Shown in pieces: positions 41,053 through 49,856 of a stretch of DNA of 60,069 nt. Position 1 is the stretch's first letter. Every line of letters begins with the position of its first letter. Under the pieces are notes generated by a model. It searched no databases. It saw nothing but the letters and a program-made list of their open reading frames with translations, and was not told where the DNA came from. Origin of the DNA: UBA7332 sp051652645 (GTDB lineage Bacteria; Bacteroidota; Bacteroidia; Bacteroidales; UBA7332); contig JBOFUP010000063.1 of NCBI GenBank assembly GCA_051652645.1, positions 1 through 60,069 on the forward strand, given 5' to 3'. The position numbers were made by a program, and so were the translations under genes.

Positions 41053-41080
41053 AAAAAATAATGATATCACAAAATACGAT

Positions 41081-42835
41081 ATGAGTGCAAAAGGAGTTGT
41101 AAAAGGGATTGTCTCCAACCTCGTTATTGTGGAGTTTGATGGGGCAGTCTCTCAAAATGAGATTTGTTACATTATACTCAGCTCTACACGCCTAATGGCA
41201 GAGGTTATTAAGGTGGTAGGTTCGAATGCTTATGTACAGGTTTTCGAGAGTACTCGCGGCCTACGCGTAGGAGATTTAGTTGAGTTTTCAGGGCATATGC
41301 TTGAGGTTACTCTTGGGCCAGGTATGCTTTCGCGCAACTATGATGGATTGCAGAATGACTTGGATAAGATGAATGGTGTATTCCTTAATAGAGGTGAGTA
41401 CACATTTGCTCTTGACGAGGAGAAGCTTTGGGACTTTAAACCTCTAGCAGAGGTAGGCGAAGTTGTAACAGCAGGCCATTGGCTTGGTGAGGTTGATGAG
41501 AACTTTCAGCCGCATAAGATCATGGTGCCTTTTGTCCTTAAGGGAAGCTTCAAGCTTACTTGGCTAGCTCCAGCAGGAAAATATAATGTATTTACAACAA
41601 TAGCTAAGATTGTTGATGAGCAGGGTAACGAGCAGGAGCTTAACATGATCCAGAAATGGCCTGTGAAGCGTGCCTTGACTCTTTACCGCGAAAAGCCACG
41701 TCCATACAAACTTCTTGAGACAGGTGTTAGAACCATCGATACAGCAAACCCTATCGTAGAGGGTGGTACTGGATTTATTCCTGGACCATTCGGTACTGGT
41801 AAGACAGTATTGCAGCATGGTATATCAAAGCAAGCGGAAGCGGATATTGTTATCATTGCTGCTTGTGGTGAGCGTGCAAATGAGGTAGTAGAGGTTTTCA
41901 CTGAGTTCCCTCACCTTGACGATCCACACACGGGGCGTAAGCTTATGGAGAGAACAATCATCGTTGCCAATACATCGAACATGCCGGTTGCTTCTCGTGA
42001 AGCTTCTGTATATACAGCCATGTCAATGGCTGAGTACTACCGTTCTATGGGATTGAAGGTGTTGTTGATGGCTGACTCTACATCACGTTGGGCACAGGCT
42101 CTTCGTGAGATGTCAAACCGTCTTGAAGAGCTTCCTGGACCAGATGCTTTCCCGATGGACCTTTCGGCTATCATCTCTAACTTCTATGGTAGAGCGGGAT
42201 TCGTTTATCTAAATAATGGTGCAACGGGTTCTATCACATTCATCGGTACTGTATCTCCAGCTGGAGGTAACCTTAAAGAGCCAGTGACGGAGAATACCAA
42301 GAAGGTGGCTCGCTGTTTCTATGCTCTTGAGCAAGAGCGCGCTGACCGTAAGCGTTATCCAGCTATTAACCCAATCGATAGTTACTCGAAATATATTGAA
42401 TATCCAGAGTATGAGGAGTATATCAAAATGCGTATCTCTGAGGATTGGATAGAGAAGGTAAACGATATGAAGAACCGTCTTCTTAGAGGAAAAGAGATTG
42501 CTGATCAGATTAACATCCTCGGTGATGATGGTGTACCTTTGGAGTATCACCAAATACTTTGGAAGTCTGAGCTTATAGACTTTGTTATCCTTCAGCAGGA
42601 TGCTTTTGACCCAGTTGATAGTGTAACTCCTATCGAGCGCCAGAAGTATCTATTGGATTTCGTTATGGATGTATGCCGTACTGATTTCCATTTTGATGGC
42701 TTCTTAGAGGTGATGGACTACTTCAAGAGCATGATCAACCTCTTCAAGCAGATGAACTATTGTGAGTTTGAGAACGAAGCGTTCAAAGGCTTCGAGGCTG
42801 AACTCAAGCAATTAATTTCACAAAGAGCAAAATAA
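41081..42835 (+). CDS. V-type ATPase catalytic subunit A
   Basis: A 584-residue catalytic subunit that hydrolyses or makes ATP. It begins KGVVKGIVSNLVIVEF with the insertion (non-homologous region) of V-type A subunits, and has the P-loop GPFGTGKT and the SREASVYTAMSMAEYYR and DSTSRWAQALREMS catalytic segments. The reading frame is open further upstream (ATG 41039 and beyond, overlapping the DUF2764 gene), but family alignment favours ATG 41081. It is followed by the B-subunit gene after one base. Confidence 0.94.
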   Translation: MSAKGVVKGIVSNLVIVEFDGAVSQNEICYIILSSTRLMAEVIKVVGSNAYVQVFESTRGLRVGDLVEFSGHMLEVTLGPGMLSRNYDGLQNDLDKMNGVFLNRGEYTFALDEEKLWDFKPLAEVGEVVTAGHWLGEVDENFQPHKIMVPFVLKGSFKLTWLAPAGKYNVFTTIAKIVDEQGNEQELNMIQKWPVKRALTLYREKPRPYKLLETGVRTIDTANPIVEGGTGFIPGPFGTGKTVLQHGISKQAEADIVIIAACGERANEVVEVFTEFPHLDDPHTGRKLMERTIIVANTSNMPVASREASVYTAMSMAEYYRSMGLKVLLMADSTSRWAQALREMSNRLEELPGPDAFPMDLSAIISNFYGRAGFVYLNNGATGSITFIGTVSPAGGNLKEPVTENTKKVARCFYALEQERADRKRYPAINPIDSYSKYIEYPEYEEYIKMRISEDWIEKVNDMKNRLLRGKEIADQINILGDDGVPLEYHQILWKSELIDFVILQQDAFDPVDSVTPIERQKYLLDFVMDVCRTDFHFDGFLEVMDYFKSMINLFKQMNYCEFENEAFKGFEAELKQLISQRAK

Positions 42836-42836
42836 G

Positions 42837-44153
42837 ATGGCAAAAGCATTTCAGAAAATATACACCAAGATTACACAAATTACCAAAGCTACTTGTACGC
42901 TAAAGGCTACAGGTGTGGGTAACGAAGAGCTTGCCACAGTGAATGGTCGATTAGCTCAGGTAGTAAAGATTATGGGTGATGAGGTTACTCTTCAGGTATT
43001 TACTGGTACTGAAGGTATCCCAACAAATGCCGAAGTGGTATTCCTAGGTAAGGCTCCAGGCCTTAAGGTAGGTGATCAATTGGCGGGTCGATTCTTCAAT
43101 GCATATGGTGATCCTATTGATGGTGGACCAGAAGTTGAGGGTGAAGAGCGTGAGATTGGTGGACCATCGGTTAATCCGGTTCGTCGTAAGCAGCCTTCGG
43201 AGCTTATCGCTACGGGTATTGCAGGGATAGACTTGAACAACACTCTTGTATCTGGACAGAAGATCCCATTCTTTGCTGACCCGGACCAACCTTTCAACCA
43301 GGTAATGGCTATGGTGGCTCTAAGAGCCAAAGCAGATAAGATCATCCTTGGAGCTATGGGTATGACAAATGATGACTACCTATACTTTAAGAACGTATTT
43401 AGTAATGCTGGGGCACTTGACCGTATCATCAGTTTCGTAAACACAACTGAGAATCCATCGGTAGAGCGTCTATTGATTCCTGATATGTCACTTACTGCGG
43501 CTGAGTATTTTGCCGTAGAGAAGAACGAGAAGGTTCTAGTGCTATTGACAGATATGACATCTTACTCTGAGGCATTGTCTATCGTATCTAACCGTATGGA
43601 CCAGATTCCGTCTAAGGACTCTATGCCAGGGTCTCTCTATTCGGATTTGGCTAAGATATATGAGAAAGCAGTACAGTTCCCTAGTGGTGGTTCGATAACT
43701 ATCATTGCCGTTACATCTCTTTCAGGGGGTGATATTACTCACGCCGTTCCAGATAATACTGGTTATATCACTGAGGGACAGCTATTCCTTCGTAAGGATA
43801 GTGACGTAGGTAAGGTTATTGTTGACCCATTCCGCTCGCTTTCTCGTCTTAAGCAGTTGGTTATTGGTAAGAAGACTCGCGAGGATCACCCTCAGGTGAT
43901 GAATGCCGCGGTTCGTCTATATGCTGATGCTGCAAACGCTAAGACAAAAATGGAGAACGGTTTTGACTTGACAAACTATGATGAGCGTACTATGGCTTTT
44001 GCTAAGGACTACTCTACTCAGCTTCTGGCAATCGACGTTAATATCTCTACTGATGAGATGCTTGACGTTGCATGGGGACTTTTTGGAGAGCACTTCAAAC
44101 CACAAGAGGTGAACATCAAGAAAGAGCTTGTCGACAAATACTGGAAATCGTAA
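42837..44153 (+). CDS. V-type ATPase regulatory subunit B
   Basis: A 438-residue non-catalytic nucleotide-binding subunit paired with subunit A in the hexameric head. It has the N-terminal beta domain, then QPSELIATGIAGIDLNNTLVSGQKIPFFA where the canonical P-loop is replaced, as in all B subunits, and VLLTDMTSYSEALSIVSNRMDQIPS. Length is normal. Cytoplasmic face of the inner membrane. Confidence 0.94.
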   Translation: MAKAFQKIYTKITQITKATCTLKATGVGNEELATVNGRLAQVVKIMGDEVTLQVFTGTEGIPTNAEVVFLGKAPGLKVGDQLAGRFFNAYGDPIDGGPEVEGEEREIGGPSVNPVRRKQPSELIATGIAGIDLNNTLVSGQKIPFFADPDQPFNQVMAMVALRAKADKIILGAMGMTNDDYLYFKNVFSNAGALDRIISFVNTTENPSVERLLIPDMSLTAAEYFAVEKNEKVLVLLTDMTSYSEALSIVSNRMDQIPSKDSMPGSLYSDLAKIYEKAVQFPSGGSITIIAVTSLSGGDITHAVPDNTGYITEGQLFLRKDSDVGKVIVDPFRSLSRLKQLVIGKKTREDHPQVMNAAVRLYADAANAKTKMENGFDLTNYDERTMAFAKDYSTQLLAIDVNISTDEMLDVAWGLFGEHFKPQEVNIKKELVDKYWKS

Positions 44154-44165
44154 CCCACCACCATT

Positions 44166-44777
44166 ATGGCAATCAAATTTCAATACAATAAGACATCACT
44201 TCAGGTATTGGAGAAGCAACTCAAGATTCGAGTAAAAGCTCTTCCTACGATTAAAAGTAAGGAGAGTGCACTTCGAATGGAGGTAAAGCGCTCGAAAGAT
44301 GAAGTGAAGGAGCTTGAGATGAGACTTGAGAGTAGCATCAAAAGCTATGAGAATATGTTCTCGCTGTGGAACGAATTTGATGCCTCGCTCTTGAAAGTGA
44401 AGGATGTAAGACTTGGTATTCGTAAGATAGCAGGAGTGAGAATTCCTCTTATTGAGGCTATCGATTTCGAAACCGCACAATTCAGTCTTTATAACTCACC
44501 AAACTGGTACCTAGATGGGGTAGAACTTCTTAAGGATCTATCAAAAACAGGTATTGAACGTGACTTTAATGAGCTTAAATTGCACCTATTGGAGCATGCA
44601 CGGAAGAAGACAACTCAGAAGGTTAACCTATTTGAGAAAGTTCAAATCCCTGGCTACATGGATGCAATACGTAAGATCAAGAGATTTATGGAAGATGAGG
44701 AGAACCTCTCTAAATCTTCTCAAAAGATCATGAAGTCGCGTCAAGAAACAAAACTAGAGGAGGGCGAAGCATGGTAG
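44166..44777 (+). CDS. V-type ATPase central-stalk subunit D
   Basis: A 203-residue two-helix coiled-coil rotor shaft. It shows long N- and C-terminal helices (LEKQLKIRVKALPTIKSKESALRMEV; RKIKRFMEDEENLSKSSQKIMKSRQ) with KTTQKVNLFEKVQIP before the C-terminal helix, the D-subunit pattern. Its stop lies within the start of the next gene (7-base overlap). Confidence 0.9.
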   Translation: MAIKFQYNKTSLQVLEKQLKIRVKALPTIKSKESALRMEVKRSKDEVKELEMRLESSIKSYENMFSLWNEFDASLLKVKDVRLGIRKIAGVRIPLIEAIDFETAQFSLYNSPNWYLDGVELLKDLSKTGIERDFNELKLHLLEHARKKTTQKVNLFEKVQIPGYMDAIRKIKRFMEDEENLSKSSQKIMKSRQETKLEEGEAW

Positions 44778-46558
44778 TAGATATGAAAAAAATCACCTTC
44801 TTGATATATCATCAAGAGTATGCTCAAGTGCTTGAAGATATTCGCACGCTGGGTATACTTCATGTTATTGAGAAGGGGAGTGGCGAGCTAGAGGATGAGT
44901 CTCTGCGTGAGTTGATCGATAAAGAGAAACGCACAAAAAATGCAATCAGACTACTAACCTCAGCTCTTGGGGATGAAAGAAAACCCTCAAATGAGCCATT
45001 CAATATAGATGATCATCTAAAGAATCTCGATGAATTAATAGCAAGAAGAGATAAGATTAATCTATCAAAACAATCTATTCAGAAAGAGATAGAGCATACA
45101 GCTCCATGGGGTAACTTCAAGAGAGACTCTATCGAATTGCTTGAACAAGCTGGCTATAAGGTTGAGTTCTTTACTTGTAACCTTCGAAGCTTTTCAGATG
45201 AATGGGTTGAGAGATACAATGCTCAGATAATAAACAATATCGGCTCAGTGGTATACTTTATCACAATCTGTAAAGAGGGTGTAGATATTGATGCTGAGCG
45301 TATTAAGATCTCTTCTAAATCTCTAGAGTCACTTAAGGCATCACTAGGTAAATGTAATAGTGATCTTAAGGAGATTCACGATAGAATGGAGAGGTTAGCC
45401 TCAGAGGAGCTTGACTCATTTGAGAATGCCTCTGAAAATCTTCTTCGTGAAATAGAGTTCTCCAAGGTGATACTAAACACAGAGAAGCACGTTGATGATA
45501 AGCTTATGATGCTTGAGGGGTGGATACCATCACAGCGCGAGTCAGAGGTGACAAACTACTTCAATGACCACGCACTGTACTTCGAGTATTCCGAGCCTCT
45601 AAGTGATGAGCAGCCTCCAGTGTTGATGAATAACAATGCTTTCGCAAGGCTATTCGAACCAATCACTAGGGTTTTCTCACTTCCAAACTATCACGAATTG
45701 GATTTGACTCCTTACTTGGCTCCTTTCTTTATGCTATTCTTTGGTTTCTGTACTGGAGATGCTGGATACGGGCTTTTGATATTCCTTATCGGGACTATTG
45801 GAAAGATAAAGAAGAAAGAGTTTAAGGACTACTTCTCACTAGCTCAGTTCCTCGGAATGGGAGCGATACTCTTTGGTGTGCTTTCAGGCACATTCTTCGG
45901 TATTGAAGTGGCAAAACTTGAGGCTTTGAAATCTGTAAGAGACTACTTCTTGACTATGGATAACCTTATGGCACTATCAATTACTTTGGGTGCTATTCAG
46001 GTGTTATTCGGTATGGGAATTAACGCTGCTAACACTACTCGCAAAAAGGGCTTTAAGTATGCTCTATCCAAAATTGCTTGGATAGTAATACTTCTGTCGC
46101 TTATTCCGCTTGCTGGTGCTCCGCAGTTTGGAATTCAACTCCCTGAGGTAGTTAATTACATAGCTATGGTAACGCTTGTATTAGGGGCTATTGTGGCTTT
46201 ATTCTACAACTCTCCTGACAAAAACATCTTGATGAACTTCGGAGGTGGCCTTTGGGAGACTTACGGAATGGCTACAGGTATAATGGGGGATTTACTATCT
46301 TACATACGTCTATTTGCTCTAGGGCTGACGGGGGGGATTCTAGGAAATGTATTCAACCAATTGGCTTTTGCTATGAGTCCGGATGTTCCTGTTGTGGGTA
46401 TTATCGTAACGATTTTTATCCTTCTTCTAGGACACACTATTGCTTTCGCTCTAACGATTTTAGGTGCTATGATTCACCCTATTCGTTTGACCTTCGTTGA
46501 GTTTTACAAAAACGCAGGCTTCGAAGGGGGAGGTAAAGAGTACCAACCGCTTAAGTAA
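44771..46558 (+). CDS. V-type ATPase membrane subunit I (subunit a)
   Basis: A 595-residue ion-translocating stator. Residues 1-315 are cytoplasmic helices (MKKITFLIYHQEYAQVLEDI...); the C-terminal half has about seven membrane spans, starting with LAPFFMLFFGFCTGDAGYGLLIF. The essential Arg that faces the c-ring is in LLSYIRLFALGL. GTLITR-type entry motifs of F-ATPase a are absent, as expected. An alternative start lies at 44783 (MKKITFL). Confidence 0.93.
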   Translation: MVVDMKKITFLIYHQEYAQVLEDIRTLGILHVIEKGSGELEDESLRELIDKEKRTKNAIRLLTSALGDERKPSNEPFNIDDHLKNLDELIARRDKINLSKQSIQKEIEHTAPWGNFKRDSIELLEQAGYKVEFFTCNLRSFSDEWVERYNAQIINNIGSVVYFITICKEGVDIDAERIKISSKSLESLKASLGKCNSDLKEIHDRMERLASEELDSFENASENLLREIEFSKVILNTEKHVDDKLMMLEGWIPSQRESEVTNYFNDHALYFEYSEPLSDEQPPVLMNNNAFARLFEPITRVFSLPNYHELDLTPYLAPFFMLFFGFCTGDAGYGLLIFLIGTIGKIKKKEFKDYFSLAQFLGMGAILFGVLSGTFFGIEVAKLEALKSVRDYFLTMDNLMALSITLGAIQVLFGMGINAANTTRKKGFKYALSKIAWIVILLSLIPLAGAPQFGIQLPEVVNYIAMVTLVLGAIVALFYNSPDKNILMNFGGGLWETYGMATGIMGDLLSYIRLFALGLTGGILGNVFNQLAFAMSPDVPVVGIIVTIFILLLGHTIAFALTILGAMIHPIRLTFVEFYKNAGFEGGGKEYQPLK

Positions 46559-46654
46559 TACTATTATTAGTTGATGTGTCTCATATTAATTTCACATCAC
46601 TAACAGATCAATTAAAACAAACAAAAACAGACAATACAATTAACAACGCAAATT

Positions 46655-47101
46655 ATGGAACCAATCTTATTAGCTTATTTAGGAATTGCTCTAATGGTGG
46701 GCATCAGTGGAATCGGATCATGTTTTGGTGTAACTATCTCTGGTAATGCAGCTATCGGTGCAATGAAAAAGAACCCAGATGCAACAGGATCATACATTGC
46801 TCTTTGTGCGCTTCCTTCTTCTCAAGGTCTTTACGGTTTCGTAGGATACTTCATGATGAAAGGTTTCTTGACTCCAGAGATCTCTATGCTTCAGGCTTCT
46901 GCTATCTTTGGTGCAGGTCTAGCAATGGGTATCGTAGGTCTTTACTCTTCAATCCGTCAGGGACAAGTTTGTGCTAACGGTATTGCAGCTATCGGTTCTG
47001 GACACAACGTATTTGCTAACACAATGGTATTGGCAGTATTCCCAGAGTTGTACGCTATCCTAGGTCTTTTGGTTGTAATCCTAGTAGGTGGTTCAATCTA
47101 A
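46655..47101 (+). CDS. V-type ATPase membrane ring subunit K (proteolipid)
   Basis: A 148-residue, four-span proteolipid of the rotor ring. The second hairpin carries the ion-binding Glu131 (VFPELYAILG), while the first has LPSSQGLYG (53-61). The residues matching the Na+ site of Enterococcus hirae NtpK (L61, T64, Q65, Y68, Q110, E139, as I recall) are L53, S56, Q57, Y60, Q102 and E131, all offset by exactly 8. The first hairpin has no carboxylate, also as in NtpK. A 96-base A/C-rich leader separates it from subunit I, likely boosting translation. Followed by a strong terminator. Confidence 0.94.
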   Translation: MEPILLAYLGIALMVGISGIGSCFGVTISGNAAIGAMKKNPDATGSYIALCALPSSQGLYGFVGYFMMKGFLTPEISMLQASAIFGAGLAMGIVGLYSSIRQGQVCANGIAAIGSGHNVFANTMVLAVFPELYAILGLLVVILVGGSI

Positions 47102-47121
47102 TAACAAGGTAAATATTTATA

Positions 47122-47162
47122 AAAATGGGAGGTGTCTTCACAGATACCTCCCATTTTTTTTT
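47122..47162 (+). terminator. Terminator of the V-ATPase operon
   Basis: AAAATGGGAGGTGTCT and AGATACCTCCCATTTT form a 16-bp stem (one G-U) with a TCAC loop, followed by T. The further sequence to 47430 is AT-rich with nothing recognisable. Confidence 0.9.
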
Positions 47163-47431
47163 ATATATCTATTCTGACAATCCGTAAGTCTAATCCCCCT
47201 AACTTAACTCAACATACCATTATCGGTCTTATTTATTTAGGTTCATGAGATATATTTTGTGGAATAATGATATTTTATGTAACTTTTTTTTTGCCTTGTT
47301 TTATCTGTTTTTTATGTCAGTTTGAATAAAAGCTTGCACAAGAAGCGATCTTTTGTTTTAGCTTCTCTCTGTTTAGTTACAACTCGATATTTATGTGAAT
47401 TTTACTCTCAGAAAATTAATTCTCAAAAGAG

Positions 47432-47461
47432 TTGCACCATATTGAATAATCGCTACATTTG
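47432..47461 (+). promoter_or_regulatory. Promoter of gdhA
   Basis: TTG at 47432-47434, a 19-base gap and TACATTTG at 47454-47461 match the Bacteroidota promoter consensus. The 40-base leader that follows is A/C-rich. Confidence 0.75.
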
Positions 47462-47510
47462 TCACAAGCTTTAAAACAAAAACCAAGCAAAAACCAAAAA
47501 AACTGAGATT

Positions 47511-48845
47511 ATGGATATTAATCAAATTTTGAGTTCGCTAGAAGCGAAACATCCAGGTGAACATGAGTACCTACAAGCAGTTAAAGAGGTGTTGATCTCA
47601 ATTGAGGATATATATAACCAGCATCCTGAATTCGAGAGCGCTAGTATCATCGAGCGTCTTGTAGAGCCAGATAGAATAATTAGCTTTAAAGTGCCTTGGG
47701 TAGATGATAAAGGTAAGGTGCAAGTTAACCTTGGTTATAGAGTTCAGTTTAACAATGCTATTGGCCCTTACAAAGGAGGACTTCGTTTTCACCCATCGGT
47801 GAACCTTTCAATCCTTAAGTTCTTAGGTTTCGAACAGATCTTCAAGAATGCACTTACTACTCTTCCTATGGGTGGAGCAAAAGGTGGTTCAGACTTCAAT
47901 ATTAAAGGAAAATCAAACGCTGAAATTATGCGTTTCTGCCAATCATTCATGCTAGAGTTGTGGAGACATGTTGGTCCAGATACAGACGTTCCTGCAGGGG
48001 ATATAGGTGTTGGTGCTCGTGAGATAGGTTTCCTTTACGGTATGTACCGCAAATTGAAACTAGAGAATACTGGTACATTCACTGGTAAAGGTCTTGAGTA
48101 TGGTGGATCTCTTATCCGTCCTGAGGCTACTGGTTTCGGTGGACTTTACTTCGCACAGAAGATGCTAGAGACAAAAGGTATCTCTATGCAAGGCAAAAGA
48201 GTTGCTGTTTCTGGTTTTGGTAATGTTGCATGGGGTGCAGCTATCAAGGCTACTGAGATGGGTGCTAAAGTTGTTACAATATCTGGTCCTGACGGATACA
48301 TATATGACGAGGCAGGTATCAGCGGCGAGAAGATCGACTTCATGCTTGAGCTGAGAGCTACAGGAGAGGATATCGTTTCTCCTTATGCAGAGAAGTTTGG
48401 TGCTAAGTTCTTCCCTGGTGAGAAGCCTTGGGGTGTGAAAGTAGACATCGCTCTTCCTTGTGCTACTCAGAATGAGTTGAACGGTAACGATGCTAAAGTT
48501 CTTGTAGAGAACGGATGTATTTGCGTTGCTGAGATCTCAAATATGGGATGTACACCTGAGGCTATTGACCTACTTATCGAACATCGCGTAATGTATGGCC
48601 CAGGTAAAGCTGTAAACGCAGGGGGTGTTGCTACTTCTGGACTTGAGATGTCTCAGAATGCAATGCACATCAGCTGGACAGCTGAAGAGGTTGATGCTCG
48701 ATTGAAGCAAATCATGGCGGATATTCATGAGCAGTGTGTTTCTTATGGTACAGAAGCTGATGGATATATCAACTATATGAAAGGTGCAAACATTGCAGGT
48801 TTCATCAAGGTTGCTCGCTCAATGTACGCACAAGGAGTTATTTAA
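47511..48845 (+). CDS. gdhA: NADP-specific glutamate dehydrogenase
   Basis: A 444-residue hexameric-type glutamate dehydrogenase interconverting glutamate and 2-oxoglutarate plus ammonia. It shows IGPYKGGLRFHPSVNLS with the substrate Lys, the PMGGAKGGSDF catalytic segment, PAGDIGVGAREIGF and the nucleotide fold VAVSGFGNVAWGAA. The GFGNVA variant and overall length fit the small hexameric bacterial NADP type. It is a single-gene unit with a strong promoter and a terminal hairpin. Confidence 0.95.
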   Translation: MDINQILSSLEAKHPGEHEYLQAVKEVLISIEDIYNQHPEFESASIIERLVEPDRIISFKVPWVDDKGKVQVNLGYRVQFNNAIGPYKGGLRFHPSVNLSILKFLGFEQIFKNALTTLPMGGAKGGSDFNIKGKSNAEIMRFCQSFMLELWRHVGPDTDVPAGDIGVGAREIGFLYGMYRKLKLENTGTFTGKGLEYGGSLIRPEATGFGGLYFAQKMLETKGISMQGKRVAVSGFGNVAWGAAIKATEMGAKVVTISGPDGYIYDEAGISGEKIDFMLELRATGEDIVSPYAEKFGAKFFPGEKPWGVKVDIALPCATQNELNGNDAKVLVENGCICVAEISNMGCTPEAIDLLIEHRVMYGPGKAVNAGGVATSGLEMSQNAMHISWTAEEVDARLKQIMADIHEQCVSYGTEADGYINYMKGANIAGFIKVARSMYAQGVI

Positions 48846-48889
48846 GAATAATCATAAGGTTATTGTTTGTAGAAGTATATAAAAAGGAG

Positions 48890-48928
48890 AGAGCTCTTTA
48901 GGCGCTGTGATAGCGCTTAAAGAGCTCT
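48890..48928. terminator. Hairpin between convergent gdhA and YceI-like genes
   Basis: A 17-bp stem (48890-48906 with 48912-48928, one G-U) and a 5-base loop. It lacks a U tract on either side, so termination efficiency is uncertain. Confidence 0.65.
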
Positions 48929-48965
48929 AATCGTATAATGAATTCATTAGAAATGATTTATTTAT

Positions 48966-49562
48966 TCACATTACCCTTATAGTGGCCGATAGTTCAACAT
49001 AGCTTCTCTCATTTACGGAGTCATTCGTTGCAGATTCAACTGCTCCATCACAAAGATGGTATCTTATAGTCTCCGTAACATAATATATTGGCTTTATACG
49101 ATTCAGACTACGAGCTCTAAGGCATAACTCCATACTTCTTCCCATTAATGTTAACGTGCCTGTAACTCTAACATCATATAGAGAGTCTTCAATCTTCTCT
49201 ATGTTGTTAAATTCAAAGAGAGCATTAGAAAACCTATTACAGTTTAGCATTTTCTCTGATTTGTAGTGTTTCTCAAGATCTTCACAATCATAATTGCTGT
49301 TGCAACTCTCAACATTCGTTGACTCCATATCTAGGAGAATAGCCCCACTAGAGACCTTTCTATTTACTAGTGAAATAGAGCCACTTATTAGTGATATTGT
49401 GCCGAAGCTATCGGTATTATCACCAACTACTCTCCAATGTATTAGAGATTCACTTGTATTTACACTCATTCGTCTTATCGAAAGAGGTTTATTCTGATCC
49501 TGAATCATAGAGCACAGAAGTGTGGTCTGAAGAGGATTAATTATAGATAGTTTTACTTTCAT
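48966..49562 (-). CDS. YceI-like protein
   Basis: A 198-residue protein with a YceI-type lipocalin-like pattern: SLISGSISLVNRKVSSGAIL, LDMESTNVES, the CEDLEKHYKSEKMLNCNRFSNALF-type segment (D/L...H...S...F...F) and TGTLTLMGRSMEL. YceI proteins bind isoprenoid or amphiphilic lipids, usually in the periplasm. Here there is no signal peptide, so a cytoplasmic location is likely. It stands alone between gdhA and the glycine cleavage operon. The family match is from pattern only. Confidence 0.7.
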   Translation of the reverse strand: MKVKLSIINPLQTTLLCSMIQDQNKPLSIRRMSVNTSESLIHWRVVGDNTDSFGTISLISGSISLVNRKVSSGAILLDMESTNVESCNSNYDCEDLEKHYKSEKMLNCNRFSNALFEFNNIEKIEDSLYDVRVTGTLTLMGRSMELCLRARSLNRIKPIYYVTETIRYHLCDGAVESATNDSVNERSYVELSATIRVM

Positions 49563-49766
49563 TGTATTTTGATTTTATTTTTATTTCGGCATTCATAAGT
49601 TAGAACAGATGAAAAATACGGAATGTTCATAAATGTTTATCACATATTTAGCGGCTTTTGCTTTCGTAAGTTATTAATTAACACTTAATTGGCAAACTGT
49701 TGTATAACATATCCCTGCTTGTTGCTTTCTTTTTGACACTACTTGATATAAGAACCTAAAAAAATA

Positions 49767-49799
49767 TTGAATTTTTCTACCTTAAAATGCGTATATTTC
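49767..49799 (+). promoter_or_regulatory. Likely promoter of the glycine cleavage operon
   Basis: TATATTTC (49792-49799) is one base off the -7 consensus, with TTG at 49767-49769 22 bases upstream. I see no glycine-riboswitch-like leader in this 270-base gap. Confidence 0.4.
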
Positions 49800-49856
49800 T
49801 GTATTTATGTTTACATTGCGACATAATTAACCATGAATATTTATTTAGCCTTAAGC

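Noticed and set aside
40967..41080. Upstream extension of the V-ATPase A subunit
   Set aside because: It overlaps the DUF2764 gene; the conserved protein begins at ATG 41081 (41039 is a less likely alternative).
49563..49856. Glycine riboswitch before the glycine cleavage operon
   Set aside because: I could not find a plausible aptamer core in this AT-rich leader.
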